Source: Cryptomeria japonica
Lineage: Eukaryota > Streptophyta > Pinopsida > Cupressales > Cupressaceae
Assembly (NCBI RefSeq): GCF_030272615.1
Contig: NC_081408.1
Span: forward strand, 605,669,673 to 605,733,672
Reading direction: 5' to 3'
DNA length: 64,000 nucleotides
Shown here: positions 22,622 through 35,832 of the stretch, one piece after another
Layout of the letters: each line of letters opens with the position of its first letter
Numbering within the stretch: position 1 is the first letter of the stretch
Program-made: the position numbers and the translations under genes
The notes under the pieces: model-generated
Told to the model about the DNA's origin: nothing
The model's database searches: none
The model's input: the letters and a program-made list of their open reading frames with translations, nothing else

Positions 22622-23117
22622 TTGGATGCCAATTTCTCTAAAGCCGAGACTAGAGCGCTTGCCTCTAAACTATTTGAGCTTGAATTGCTAGGGGATTTAA
22701 ATACGGTTATGAAATATGTCATGCTCGGTTCTGTAATTCTGAGGTCAGAGGATCTTGATGTAATTAATGAGCTTGGTGACACCATTACTTTCTACCCTTT
22801 TCTAATCAACCTTAAGGGGCTATCCTTGATGAGGCACAGGCAAATTGTTGCAATGGCAACGGATTATTTAAAATGGAGAGTTTTAATAGACAGAACTTAG
22901 GACCTAGATAAGGAGATTGTGTTCAGAGATTTTGCCATCCTGAACGGATTCCTCGCTGTTACGAAAACCAATGATTCTCCTCACTCAAGCGGAGAAGAAC
23001 CAACAGATTCATAGAATGGAATTGAGGGTGGTCATGGGTGTGGGTATGGTCGAGGCAGGGGTCAAGTTGGTGGTCGTGGTTATCGTAGAGGTCGGGGACG
23101 TGCTTCAAGAGATTGAC
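22622..23117 (+). pseudogene. gag-like remnant with Gly/Arg-rich tail
   Basis: An 92-codon frame begins MDANFSKAETRALASKLFEL. In the same frame, beyond stops at about 22898 and 23012, it continues to a tail rich in glycine and arginine (GYGRGRGQVGGRGYRRGRGR, about 23040-23105) ending RASRD. A helical acidic body plus an RGG tail resembles nucleic-acid-binding ORF1/Gag proteins of plant retroelements. No zinc knuckle is seen. Sitting between two RNase H fragments, it could belong to the same LINE family. Assignment is weak. Confidence 0.4.
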
Positions 23118-23946
23118 ATTGTGTGTGGATAAAGAAAGATATATGTTTGTGGTCATTTTTTTATTTGAATTTTTGTATAGTTTTCAACAAACTTGGAAAA
23201 TATAAGAGGAAGGTAGTAGAAACTTTAGTTATGTTATGTTTAAGATGAACTATTCTGATTTTTTTTTAAAGAGGCTAAATGTTTTATCGGGATTTAGTCC
23301 TTTTCTTGAATTTCAGTCACTGGGAAGGACTGAAAGGATCAACCTTTGCTAAATTTTGTACTTTGAAAATTTTCTCTTTAGTACCAAATATTTGGCTCTG
23401 CCTTTATCGACAAAAAAAATAAAAATAAAGCAACAATCTACAACAATGAGACACAACCATTTAGAGTTAACTGTGGGACGAATTTGGTAAGGGTGCAACT
23501 TAGTTTTGACTCTTTTGTGGCTAGTACTAAATTTGTGTGCATCCTTGTGCAAGAATTGAATTAGAGAAGTTCATTAGTCACGAAATTCCTCTGTCTGATA
23601 TCAACAAGGCATTTGACATGCAGTTGACTATTTTTTCTTGAAATGGCTAATGGATGTCTTCCAAATCATTTATCAGACACATCTTACTTCAACTATATTA
23701 AGTTTTGGCTTTCTTGACTATAAGTATGAGATGGTGGATAAAGTATGAAGACTATTTTGAATGTTCAAGTGACAAGAAGCTTAGTGATAGGTGCTAAGAT
23801 CGATTTCTAGAAATCTAGATTTATTTCCTCATTGTTAAGAGGAAAAATTCATACTTTAAATGGTCTAGTGAAAAGAAACTTACTAGTAGATGACTCGACA
23901 ACTTATGAGAAATAGGTGTTGTCATCCTTTGTAGAGGATCTCTAGA

Positions 23947-24462
23947 GTGACCCATTGGAGCCCACCTCCTCTTGGTGTTCTGAAAATCAATACTGATGGG
24001 TCTTCAAGGGGCAATCTTGGACATGCTGGTATTGGTGGAGTGGGACGTGATAGCTTGGGGCAAGTTCAATTTCTGTTTTCTATCTACAAAGGTTTTCACA
24101 CGAATAATTATATGGACGCTTTTTCTATTTTGGTTGCATTAAGGCATTGTTGTACTCTTCGTTGGCAATAGACTGTTGTAGAGTCGGACTCCCAAGTTGT
24201 GGTGACTTTGTTGAATCAGCAAAAGTGTGATGGTGTTAGTTGGCAGTTACAGTTGGTTATTCGTCAGATTCTTTTGCTTTGTAATTCCTTTGAGTCTATT
24301 ACTTTCATTCATATCCCCAGGGAATGGAATAGTGTGGCTGATTGTCTTGCTAAGTGGGCTTCTGTCTTTGTGGAGGGCTGGTATATTGAGGATAGGGAAC
24401 AACTTTCTCTGGAATTGTCTCATCAGTTGGATCGACTTGTTGATCAAGACAAGTCTTTGTAA
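23947..24462 (+). pseudogene. LINE-type RNase H domain (RVT_3), one nonsense codon
   Basis: The frame shows W.PPPLGVLKINTDGSSRGN with the first catalytic Asp (NTDGSS), AGIGGVGRDSLGQ, a TNNYMDAF block where the family usually has an AE pair (here MD, so the catalytic Glu appears lost), VESDSQVVVTLLN with a further Asp, and FIHIPREWNSVADCLAKWA near the C terminus. One TAG at 24169-24171 breaks an otherwise continuous 172-codon frame. This is the standard plant LINE C-terminal RNase H layout. No reverse transcriptase is visible upstream, so it is a 5'-truncated copy, usual for LINEs. AT-rich sequence without a clear poly(A) tail follows. Confidence 0.82.
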
Positions 24463-26150
24463 TCCTCTCTTTGCTAGGCTTTTGCTTTCTGTTGTTGTAT
24501 TTCTTCTATTTTAAATAAATTTTTACCCTTCTTTATTGTCAAGTTGGGTTCCTAGCAAGTTCCATATAGTTATTGTAACAAGAAAAGAAGCTTAGTCGAA
24601 GGTGTTAATTTTGATCCTAGCAAGTGTCATACCATCTCCTCATTTCTAGAGGGTAAATCCACACTTAGAAAAACAAAATGCTTAACGATAATTGTTATGT
24701 TTGATTCTTAGCTAACATGATCCATATAAATCGAACATTCAAATGCAAATAAGCTTAGTTGAAGTTGTTGGATTTGATTCCTAGCAAGTCTAAAACCATT
24801 AATTGTAAAACCATAACAAAACCACCCACAATCAACTTTAAAAAAAAAATCACACCTACAATCAAATATTACCAAAAGAATTCACATCCAAATAATTTTT
24901 TTCCTTCAGACAGTACCCACCCAGGCATAAGGGCAATTGACACACCAAAAAAAAAATCTAAGTTTTCTTAATCTTGGTTTTGATTTGTTTTTTATTGACA
25001 TTTCTTCTTCAACACCTAAACCTCTTAAATTTGTATTCATTTTCTCAATATGCACAATGTGGAGTGCACAGAGGATAGAGAGTTCAACGAAAGATCACAT
25101 TTGTAAATAATGTGTTTTTTGATTGAATTTGTTACTGAAACTTTTTGTTAATAACTCCAATTTTTATTTTTGTTCCCATGAAGATGACAAACAAAATTGT
25201 TCTTCATCGACATTTAACTCGTCCTTCCTCTGTATTTAACCTGTAGGCAATCTTTTTCTTTAAGAGTTATAATATATATGGAGGATATTGTTGGTACTTT
25301 TGTTGGTACTTTTTTAATCTATAATGTTAGATTATTTGTTTTTAACTATGTTTTCAAATTTTAGCTTTTATTTATTTATTTTAAATTTAACAAATTTTAG
25401 TATAATTTTAGTTTTTTATTATATATAATGTTATGTTGCTCTGTGTTTTCACCAGGCTATTGTGCTCGTAAGTTTGATCAAATGAAGTGTGGGGATGAGG
25501 TCTCTCATTTGTGGCCTCACAGGTTCATAGCTCCAGGTCAAAAGCATTCACGTGGAGCCAGAGGACATGTGGTGCCAACATAACCGGAGGGCGAGTCATG
25601 CCAACGCAACCGGTCACATTAAAAAGTTTTCTACACATAGTTTTAAAAAAAAATTAAAAAATTATGTTAATAATATATGTAAAATTGTTAATATAATTTT
25701 TTTTAAAGATTTTTTTTCTTATTTATATATACACATACATATATAATATTCTTTTAATCAATTTTTTATAATAATATTATATTCATCAAACATTTTTTAT
25801 TTTTAAAAATATATAATATTTAACATTTTTTTAGTATTGAACTAATGTTCTGTTAAAAATTCAGAATTTAATATAAATTAATATTAAGTTGGATTTTCAA
25901 TATATATGAAATAACTAAGTATCTTAAAAAATACAATATAGAAAATACAAACATCCACCTTAATACTATAATATAGGAAGAAATATAACATTAATTTTTT
26001 TATTTTTAATATATATTAAAATCTTAATAATATTATACTAAAATTATTAAATTTTTTAAAGTTCATGCTTAATTTTGAAAATTATAATCATAGGTTTATA
26101 CGCCTATAATGTGAATCAAACCAACTTAAAATTATAATATGTTAAGAAAT
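24463..26150. other. AT-rich region, nothing supported
   Basis: No recognisable gene. Near 25545-25618 a short imperfect duplication shares GTGCCAAC/ATGCCAAC and GCAACCGG/ATAACCGG. From 25620 the sequence is over 80 percent A+T. Confidence 0.6.
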
Positions 26151-26154
26151 ATTT

Positions 26155-26350
26155 TAAAAATATATTCATAATAATAAAAAACAAACACACTAAAAATCTA
26201 TATTGAAAATTAATTCAATCATGCATCTTAATATTAGTATATATTAATAAACATATTAAAAAATGCAAAATATTATATATTTGTAAATTATTATGAATGT
26301 TTTAGGGATATAATATAATGAAAAAAAAAGTTGGATAAAAAGAATGCCAT
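26155..26350. repeat. AT-rich direct repeat, copy 1 (empty site for the SINE)
   Basis: It matches 29380-29860 over most of its length, sharing CACTAAAAATCTATATTGAA, TATGAATGTTTTAGGGATAT and AAGTTGGATAAAAAGAAT. Copy 2 contains the SINE at 29456-29697; copy 1 reads straight through CTTAATATTAG. Confidence 0.85.
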
Positions 26351-26514
26351 ATTACTAGCAATCTCACCTTGGTGTGCAATGGGTACACCAAAGAGTTATG
26401 GAAGGTCAAAAGGAAACTTTTGGTCTCTTTTTTTCATATGCTTGTGCAATATATTAAGGCACTTGGTAGGTCATTTAGCAAATAATGTTGTTTAATGTTG
26501 TTTGTTCAACAAAA

Positions 26515-26760
26515 GTTTAAGGAGAGAAGTGATAGATGGGAAGATAGAGGTAGAGATGAAGATACAGTGAGAGAGTAAGATGGACAAAAATAGATAAAGA
26601 GAGAGAGGTAGAGGGAGGGATAAAAATAGAGAGAGAGATATAGATGGTGAGATAAAGTAATAGAGAGATAGAGATATAAGGAGATATAGAGAGGAGAGTG
26701 AGTGAGATGAAGGGATAGAAAAATAGAGAGTAGAGATGGAGAGGGAAATAGGGAGAGCAA
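26515..26760. repeat. purine tract, (GAGATA)-type low-complexity repeat 1
   Basis: The plus strand is almost pure purine plus T in GAGAGATAGA-like units. Long Ser/Leu/Tyr frames on the minus strand are artefacts of this repeat. Confidence 0.9.
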
Positions 26761-26894
26761 AAGATGCATGGTAAAACATGCAAGGGGAATTCGCAATGGG
26801 GTTCATTAAGTGCCACAACTATGACATGGTGGAGTTGTGAATATTGGTGAAAATTGTATGAAATTTGCAATCATTGTGAATGTAGAACACAAGA

Positions 26895-27075
26895 TCGGGG
26901 ATAAGTTTCATGTTGGAGACATGGTTTAAATGTACTTCGACAAAAAGAAACAATAACATATCCACAAAAGATAAAACCTCAATATATGGTTCATTTTAGA
27001 TCATTTCGTAGATAGTAAAGAAAGTTTTTGGTTGGTATTGTCCAAATATGTGAAGATATTTTTAGCAATAAATGT
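26895..27075 (+). pseudogene. possible Gypsy integrase C-terminal remnant
   Basis: With three stops, one frame reads HKIGDKFHVGDMV, MYFDKKK and later ILDHFVDSKESF. The DKFxVGDxV pattern followed by a basic segment resembles the end of Ty3/Gypsy polyproteins. Nothing around it supports a larger element, so this could be chance. Confidence 0.25.
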
Positions 27076-28355
27076 TGATTATTAATCTTGTTTTGTTGGA
27101 TAAATAATAAGAGGATGTTACTCCTCCTTTCAAATGTGACACATAAAACTCCAAAAAATCACAATTATAGTCAAAAGAATCTACATAAAATGGGGACACA
27201 AGTCAAAATTGTGGATCCAAAAATTTTAAATCACATTTTATTGGGAAAAACTATATTTTTTTTCATTCTTTAATTAATCTCAGTTTTCACAAATTTTCTT
27301 GATTTATGCTTCTTTGTTTCAAATACAACAATATCTTCCTAAAAGTTTGACACTAATAAGAGAGTAGAAACTAATATAATTTTCTAACACATAGTTGTCT
27401 TATGAATTAATGAACATGTCATGTTGTAGATTACCAATGTGTGGACCATAATAAGAAAGAATGTCTATTTTTGTCCTTAGATGACCAAATAACTACATAG
27501 TTACAGTTAGCTTGAAGTGTGATGACAAGACAACTGAAATAGATTTATAGGTCCAATAAAGAACTACGTAGAATATTGTAACAAAAGAATGATTTCAACA
27601 AAGAATCAAAAGTGGCAGTCACACTAACAACTTGAGAAGTTAGTCCAAAATAGTCCAAGATTGTAATCAAGAAAATGACTTGGGTATGGAAATGGCAAGA
27701 GTAGCACAAAACAATATCTATGCTCTACTTTTTGCTATGACAATGACGATAATGATGATATCTTTAGTTTTCATGGTGGAGGTAAATGTGCCTAGCCCAT
27801 ATGTGATTATAGATGCTTCTTATTTGATGGGGGTGCCATATTTTGCACTTATTTGCCTTCAATATGTGAGCATGAAAAATATTTTGTTGCATTGAAGATT
27901 GTAAAAAACAAATTAATTCAAAACAAAACTTAGATGACCAAGTAATTGCATAAGAATACTATGGCGAGAAAGAGACTAAAAGACATTTCTAAGTCCAACA
28001 AAGAAAAAAAAAACTTGTTTACCTTTTATATGTGAGCATGACACAAATGATCTCTCACATCTTCAAAAAAATCATGGCGCTCAGAATAACCCCTTCTTGC
28101 TATCGTCCGATATAAGAATCAACAATATGCTCCCAAAAAATAAATATAGAGTACAATTTTAGGGTTTTGAATTAGTAATAATTATAACTATATTATATTT
28201 ATATCCAATAATTTTTATTATAAAATATAATACATAATTATAAATATAACAATAGTATTTAAAAAACAACTTACATTATATAAAATATAGATCTAATAAT
28301 AATATATAGTATATTAGGGGAAGGGTTCCAATAGCCATTATAGCTAGCTTCATGC
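27076..28355. other. AT-rich region, nothing supported
   Basis: No domain or element ends seen. A 71-codon plus frame at 27680 has a hydrophobic segment but no recognisable family. Confidence 0.5.
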
Positions 28356-28359
28356 AAGG

Positions 28360-28745
28360 GAAAGGGAGAGATAGATAAAGATAGATATGGGAAGTGATAT
28401 ATAGAGAGGTAGAGAGGGGAGAGATACAAGGGTATAGTGAGATGGGGAGATGATGAGAGGGAGAGAGATGGACAAATAGAAAGAGAGATATGAGTCTAGA
28501 GAGAGAGAGAGAGAGATGGTGAGATATAGTAATATAAATAGATATATAAGGAGATATAGAGGAGAGAGGGAGAGAGACAAAAATAAAGAGATATCTAGAG
28601 AGAGACAACAAAGATAAAGAAGTAGATATAGACAAATAGATATGAAGGTGGCTAGAGAGATAAAGAGAGGGAGAGAGAAATAGGAAGATACAGGGAGGGA
28701 GAAAGAGAGAGATGGAGATATATGAGAAAAGAGAGAGATAAAGAC
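28360..28745. repeat. purine tract, (GAGATA)-type low-complexity repeat 2
   Basis: Same composition as the tract at 26515, longer (about 385 bp), including a pure GA run near 28500. Confidence 0.9.
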
Positions 28746-29019
28746 ATGACAATATAACTTTTTTATTATAATGTCATTTAGTTATCATATTTTATTAATT
28801 GATTTACCCTAAATTATTTATATTAAAAATTATCATATAATGTATTTTTTTTCTTGCAAATGATGTCATTTCAATTTATGCAACAAATGTCTCAATGGAG
28901 AAGTGAGAACTTCAAATCTACTATGCATCCATTAATAGGGTTCTAGACATGACTAAAATAAAACCTTTAAATTGTACAAAGATAATTAGGCTCCATTGCT
29001 AATAGGCTCATGTTATTTT
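28746..29019. other. AT-rich spacer, nothing supported
   Basis: Sits between two purine tracts; no gene or element end seen. Confidence 0.5.
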
Positions 29020-29378
29020 TGAAACAGAGATAGAGGGAAAAATAAGGAGAGGTAGGGATAGAAAGAGGGAGAGATAGAGCGGGGGAGCAAGAGAGGGGGA
29101 TAAAGAGATAAAGATAGAAAGGAATATAGAGATAGATGTGGATATGGAGATATAGGAGGAAAGGGATATGAAAAGGAGAGGGAGAGATAAAGAGGAGAGA
29201 TGAACAATTAGAGATGAAAGAGTTAAATATACTGAGAGGGAGAGATTAGGAGGGAATGAGAGAGGATGAGATAGAAATATAAAGATAAAAGTAGGAAGTG
29301 ATATATATACAGAGGTAGTGAGAGAGAGAGAGAGAGAGAGAGATAATCAAATAGAGATAGAGGGAGATATAGATGAAG
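29020..29378. repeat. purine tract, (GAGATA)-type low-complexity repeat 3
   Basis: Third tract of the same kind, with (GA)n near 29322-29342. It directly precedes copy 2 of the AT-rich direct repeat. Confidence 0.9.
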
Positions 29379-29379
29379 A

Positions 29380-29870
29380 TATTAAAAACATATTCATAAT
29401 AAAAAACACACTAAAAATCTATATTGAAAATTAATTCAACCATGCATCTTAATATATATATTTTTTTATCGGTAATTGGCCGAAGCCTGAATAGCTTTTG
29501 ACCGGAGCTATGAACCAGTGGGGACACAGTAGGGGCCCCATCCCCATTACATATCTGACCCCAAGACCTTCCCCATCCTATGGAAGGCCAAGAGTCATAG
29601 TTTAGAATTCCACCTTAGATGTCCCTATTGGGAATTGAACTTGGGTCTCCACAGTGAGAACCCAGTGTTTTAGCCAGTTAAGCTCAACCCCTTGGACCTT
29701 AATATTAGTATATATTAATATACTAAATTCTTTAAAAAACATAGGTACAATATTAAAAAACGCAAAATATTATATAATTTTAAATTATTATGAATGTTTT
29801 AGGGATATAATATTATGAAAAAAAAGTTGGATAAAAAGAATACCATATTATTATATAAATGTTTGGAGGA
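29380..29870. repeat. AT-rich direct repeat, copy 2, carrying a SINE
   Basis: Homologous to 26155-26350 on both sides of the SINE at 29456-29697, with additional small indels. Confidence 0.85.
29456..29697 (-). mobile_element. tRNA-derived SINE, 242 bp
   Basis: Read on the minus strand from 29697, the element starts GTCCAAGGGGTTGAG. It has an A-box-like TAACTGGCTAAAAC and a B-box-like AAGTTCAATTCCC about 40 bases later, the internal RNA polymerase III promoter of tRNA-derived SINEs. It ends in ATAAAAAAATAT. It is flanked by the 8-bp duplication CTTAATAT (29448-29455 and 29698-29705). The paralogous locus at 26221-26250 has no insert, which fixes both ends. It would have relied on LINE machinery, and LINE remnants lie at 21049 and 23947. 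Confidence 0.85.
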
Positions 29871-31290
29871 TATAATATTATTGAAAAAATGTTTATTAAA
29901 AGGATAATATATATGTATATATATGAATGAGAAAAAAAATATATTAGCAAAACAAATTATATTAACAATTAATACTTTTTATGGTATTTTTATCATTATT
30001 CAATTGTGTATGATAAAAAAAATTAATACCATAGAGAAAAAAATGCTTATTTATCAATTAATTATTTATAAGTGTTGATAAACTTTTTTTACTAATATAA
30101 AATTATATAACAAAAAAATGAATAGATATAATAGACTAAAAATAACTAAATTATATTAAAAAATACTCTAACATAAAATTATATCCAGTAAAACTAATTA
30201 ATTTTATTAAAATTTATTAAATTAAAACTAGCATACTTGTATTTAATAAATAAAATTTATGTAGAATACGAGATATCAAATTTAAAAAATCATTAACTTT
30301 AGCATAGATTAATTAATTTCATTTGGTTTATAGTTAGCATTCAATTTGGTTTAGTCTTAGAGTTCAATATGGTTTAGTATTAGGGTTTGATTGAAGTGAT
30401 TGAACATCAATATTAACCTTAGCATTAAGTACTTTAAAGGTTATAATTAATAATATCTTAATATTAGTTTTTATTTTTAGAATTTAGAAACATAGAAATT
30501 GTTTTTAATCTATCTAAATTGGAAATCAAAAATTATATATTCTATAAAGAGATTAAATGTCATGTAAAATACTATATTATTTTTAGAATATGTGTGAATT
30601 TAGAAACATTATATTTTTATTTTTAAAATTTAGAAACATATAAATGGTTTTTGATTTGCCTAAATTGGAAATTATAAATTAAATATTTGTGTATGCATTT
30701 AACCTCAGCTTTTTGAATTTAGAAACATTATTGATCTATGTATGCATATAACTTTTATTTTTTGAATTTAGAAACATTGTGTTTTTTATGTTTACAATTT
30801 TGTAACATACAAGTTGTTTTCAATTTTTCTAAATTGAAAATTAAGATTATTTGTTTTTCATCTATTTTTTATTTGTAATAGAAACAACACTTTAAAAGCA
30901 TGTATGTTCATGCTCATTGAAGGAAATGACTCTTTAAAAATATAAAGTTTTTTTATTTTTATTGTAGCTTTAAATGTTTCATTCGATAAACCTTTTTTAA
31001 AATATGTAAATTGAACTTATAATCAACATTTATCCCATAAAATATAATATAAAGCAAACAATATAATTATAATCTAATTATTAACTCTTATTCATCTTTT
31101 TTCATTGTTTTCAACAATAAAACTTGATTTAATGCTATTAGATTTCCACAATCCATGCTATAATTCTTTTGATGCTTCTAGATTCGATTGTGTGAAAAAA
31201 ATTTTATCATCAACGTTTCGTATCACACTCCATAATTCATTATAAGGATGAGAGTTCAAAGGAGTTGAAAGATGGTAAGTTGCAGATCTA
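29871..31290. repeat. AT-rich region with diverged TTTAGAAACAT repeats
   Basis: TTTAGAAACAT or a close variant recurs near 30483, 30599, 30640, 30719 and 30769, each with TCTAAATTG-like sequence nearby, suggesting an old tandem array with units of about 40-120 bp. No gene is seen. Confidence 0.55.
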
Positions 31291-31456
31291 GGCTAAATAT
31301 AAAGATGAGAGAGGGAGAGAAAGAAAGAGAGCACGCGGATTGAGGAAGAGAATAAAATAAAAAATAGAAAGATAAGATTCAAAACTGGAGAAAACTAAGA
31401 ACAAACACACAAAAAAGACACAAAGAAAAAGAACACACAAAAACAACATAACAAAA

Positions 31457-31457
<1 letters not shown>

Positions 31458-31526
<69 letters not shown>

Positions 31527-31631
31527 GTGTGTGTGTGTGTATACATACACATATATGTATATATATACATATACATATACATATATGTATATGCACACAC
31601 ACATATATATACACACATATGTATATATATA
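31458..31631. repeat. (TA)n, (GT)n and TATACA compound microsatellite
   Basis: About 33 TA repeats followed by GT and TATACA/TATGTA units. LTR-like copy A begins exactly in it. Confidence 0.95.
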
Positions 31632-33315
31632 TGTAGTGCCCCACCAAGAACCCTAAAGGAAAACAACACAACTAGGCAACTGAAGGGTGAAATGTTTTTT
31701 TTTTTTTAAGATTAAGTGCATTAATTATAACAATTGCATGTTTAATAACACAACGGAAGTCTAACACATGATTTCCTAAGGGTCACCAATGAAGATTAAT
31801 TCGTAGATTATATTAACACCATGGTTAATCCAATTGTCCATTTAATTAGGTAAATTAAATGCTTAATGATTAAAACTACACATACATCTAAATTTCACAA
31901 TGAAAGAATCAAAGTATTCCAATGCATTTATTTATCCATATTTCATTTATACATAAGATCAAAGCAACTGAATAAACATACATTCCACCGATATAATATT
32001 ACAATATCCATAAATACATGGCTTCCAAAAATACCATGGAATCCAAAAGTTACAATATCAAGGTTACACAAGAGTTTGATACAATGACCACAAGGTCTCA
32101 ACTGAACAATTATCATGAACCTGAGCTGGTACATGAACCATGAACCACGAACCAAGAAACACCAGCGAAGCCTTTCCTCGCCTGAAGATACAATCCAGAA
32201 CATCCGATGGGAAGTGGCACTACCACCCAACCATGTGATCCTGAAATGGAACCACCCCACCATGCTAGGAGATAGTAGAAGACCCTCAAGCAAGCAAAAT
32301 AAGACAAGTACGAAAGAACTACATGACTCCGCAAACATCCATGTGACTCAACTCACAAATACTAGTGACTCTAAGGAGAGAGTGTCATCACATGGCTTAA
32401 AGTGGTTACCATGGTAGGCCTCCATAGGTCCCTGCCCCCATCCTGGGTTATCCTGGTAACCTCTCCCGAATCTCCGGCTCCATCTAAGCCTCATGCAGAC
32501 CCTACCAATCCTTTCGTGAAGACAAGGTGGTAAGTTTGCCATTCCAGGCCTTCTCACCACATCCAGAGCCTATACAAGCACTCAACCATGTGCGAGGCAC
32601 ATTATCTTAATTAATATTTTAGCTACCCACCCCCTAATCAATTATTAGGTTATCACTTCTTAACTGACTTTTGAGGGGTTATCTTGCCATCACTTCGGGC
32701 ACGGCCCCCGCTCAAAAGTCACTCTCTCTCATAGGACACTAATAGGAAAGGTCTCTATATGAGAACTCTATGGCGAAACAGACAGCCATATCTAATCCTG
32801 ACAAACCACGGGTGAAGGATACACAATCACTAACCCAGGATTGACCATTTGGAAAAAAAAACACAATGGCTCAGATCAACGGGGTTATACAACAACACCT
32901 GACCAAGGAGATATAACAACATATGACATAACGACAACTCAACCAAAATTGTAACGAAATTAAGCTTGACTGCAAACATCATTTACACAAGATCCTAATA
33001 CAGACAATCTTTTCTTTAAACAGCCAAAAACATAAAATACTTGCAATTAAAGATTTTCCAGAAAGTAAGAAAATACAACTATATTAATACAAGGAAATCA
33101 ATATTGTCATTTGTCCAATAAAGTTAAATAAATTCACATATAAATTAATCTCCTAATGTATTTCCAAGCATAAATATAGAATCTTAAATTATAAGCTTTT
33201 TCTGAAAATAACCAATTTCTGAATTAATTATATATATAAAATAAAATAATATAAGTATATGAACATATATACATCTATTCATCATATATATATTTCATAT
33301 ACCTTATAATCATAA

Positions 33316-33367
<52 letters not shown>

Positions 33368-33433
33368 CAATATGAAATCAAGCATAGTATTAAATAATTC
33401 TTCTCTGACATAATGCCCAGAATTTTAAAAAAA

Positions 33434-33478
<45 letters not shown>

Positions 33479-35512
33479 CATATCAAAATTTAATTTAAAA
33501 AAATCCAAATTAAACAACTTGGCACGAAAACCGAAAACCCCAAACTCTACACAAAATTTACATAGGGAAAAGTGAATTCATTTAAACCCCTGCTACCACC
33601 TGTAGCATATGCTACCATCGGTAGCATACTACCGTCGGTAGTACTGCTACCATATGGTAGTTGTACTACCATCGGTAGTTGATACTGACTTACCCTAAAC
33701 CCCATTCTTTTTTTATTTTTATTTTTTAATTTAAAATTTTCAAAAGCATAAAAATACTAAGGATTTTATTTTTTTCAATAAAAATTTTTTTTCCCAGAAT
33801 TTAATTAGTACAATTTCCCCAGAATAATTAAATAAAATAATTTCCCCATAACTTCTAAAACCCAAATAAATTTAATTAAAATTAGATCTATTACTATAGC
33901 AACTAAATAATTACCCAAAGATCACACAATTATTGACCGAACAACCATAGCCAAATATCAAAACCAAACCTCAACAAAAAAAGGAATATTTTCTCTGGTA
34001 AACCCATTTTCTACCAATACTTGCAACTTTTAAGAACAGTAAAACATCTTGGCAAAATTTTGCCAGAATAATCCTTCCAAAACTTCACAAATTTTAATCT
34101 ACAAACACCCAGGACATAATCTCTTTCCATAAACTAAAATTAATTTCAGGAATGAATTTTAACCAAGAACACGAAATAACCAGAAAGGATTTTGGATTTG
34201 ACAAATATTATACACACACATCATTTAGAAAGAGGAAAGAAATAAAATATTTTCTTTAAACAAACAACCAGAAGAAGCCACCCAACCTGGTAGAGCTTTC
34301 CTGGAAGAACTTTGTAAGAGAGATTCAATCCTTCAACAAACTTCCAATAATTTTTCTTCACCAAAATCTAAGCTTCCAATAATTTTTCTTCAACAAAATC
34401 TCTGCCTCTTTCCCGTGACCCCAAAAATAAAAGATATATTCCCCTTTTAAACTAAATTTCTAAGTTACATATATTTTCCCAAAAACCCTAATATTTAATT
34501 TTAGTAATTAAAAGCAATTTTATTTTTCTTTTCTAATTCTTAACAAAGGAATAAATTACATGCAATAAGCAAAAATTATTTTTCTTTCTTTTCTTTTCTC
34601 ATGCAAATTAATGAATTTCCTAAAAAATGAATTAAAGCAATATTTTAATTCTAATTTATTCTTTTATTCATTTATTTATTTAAAATTCTAGGAAACAATA
34701 AATGAAATTAATCTAATTTATTTTTCACTAAAATTTAAATAAAATATATTTCTAATATCATGCAGCTTGCAACTTAATTTAATAACTTCTTTTAATTAAT
34801 TAAATTTATAATCTCAATGCATAAAATACAAAATTCAAAAATACCAACTATGAGATAACTCCATAAATTTAATTAATTAATTAAATCCACTAAAACACAC
34901 AAACTGAACAAACCCCAAGCAAAGACTCAGAAAAAGTCAAATGACAATACACGAAGGCCGAATAAATTGACAAGATGACCAACTGACGTCACTCACAAGA
35001 GTGTAATTGGGTAAAATAGGGTCAACTACTACCTCCTCCACTTCCATCAGACAAATATAAGGCACGCTTAGACCTGTGAAGCCTGGTGGAGACAATACCC
35101 CGTACCTACCCGGTACTTGTACCTACAATATCCTGCATCACCGAACCACACATGCATATATACAATATAGAAAACATGACATACACACCGATGAAGGAGA
35201 ATCACGACGTTCCCTATCTCACTAGAGTGAGTGAAGGAAAATCGTCCCCTTGCATCCAATACACTCGCAGACACACAACATATAATTTCACATTGCATAG
35301 ATAAAGTAAAGTGTCAGTACATAGCAATAATCCATAAAATGCCATAAATCACAAGTACTGAAATACTGCAAATAAATTATGCATCTAATATCCAGATAAA
35401 GCATGAAATAATGTCATATAGGTCTGAATAACACATCATGGTAATGTATCCACTAAAAGTAAACAATAATAAAATATGAGTCTAATGAGTTCAAATGAGG
35501 AGAGGTACTACA
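31632..35512 (-). mobile_element. LTR-like noncoding element, family AB copy A, 3.9 kb
   Basis: On the plus strand it starts TGTAGTGCC and ends GGTACTACA, so the ends are inverted, and it is flanked by ATATA on both sides (31627-31631, 35513-35517). That duplication is weakly informative because the flanks are TA microsatellite. No long frame is present. Read on the minus strand it is homologous to 58034-61543 in blocks: CTTC..AGGTCTRAGCRTGC, the hairpin cassette plus TAAATGAATTCA, GGGTGGGTARCTA, and the block around GGTTACCAGGATAACC. It is best explained as a solo LTR of a large retrotransposon, with orientation set by comparison with copy B. Two (TA)n runs (33318-33365, 33439-33475) have grown inside it. 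Confidence 0.7.
33592..33679. repeat. hairpin cassette of copy A (CTACC/GGTAG stems)
   Basis: Five consecutive hairpins: GCTAC/GTAGC (33592-33606), GCTACC-ATC-GGTAGC (33611-33625), ACTACC-GTC-GGTAGT (33628-33642), the palindrome CTACCATATGGTAG (33647-33660) and ACTACC-ATC-GGTAGT (33665-33679). The first base pair covaries (G-C or A-T). TGAATTCATTTA lies 7 bases to the left (33573-33584). Confidence 0.9.
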
Positions 35513-35636
35513 ATATATACATATGTATAGATATATATGTATGTATATGTACGTATATGTACATATACATATACATATATACATATATGTAGATAAATAT
35601 GTATGTATATGTACATACATATGCATATACATATAC

Positions 35637-35682
<46 letters not shown>

Positions 35683-35759
35683 ATACATATATGCATGTAT
35701 GTATATATATATGTATGTGTATATATATGTATATGTATATATACATATATATATGTATA

Positions 35760-35830
<71 letters not shown>
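35513..35830. repeat. TATG/TACATA and (TA)n compound microsatellite
   Basis: Low-complexity block between copy A and the Copia 5' LTR. Tyr/Ile/Cys-rich frames in it are artefacts. Confidence 0.95.

Positions 35831-35832
<2 letters not shown>

Noticed and set aside
26492-29207. Long Ser/Leu/Tyr-rich minus frames
   Set aside because: They are translations of GAGATA-type purine tracts.
29640-29697. Possible tRNA gene from A- and B-box-like sequence
   Set aside because: No cloverleaf can be completed; the boxes belong to a SINE head.
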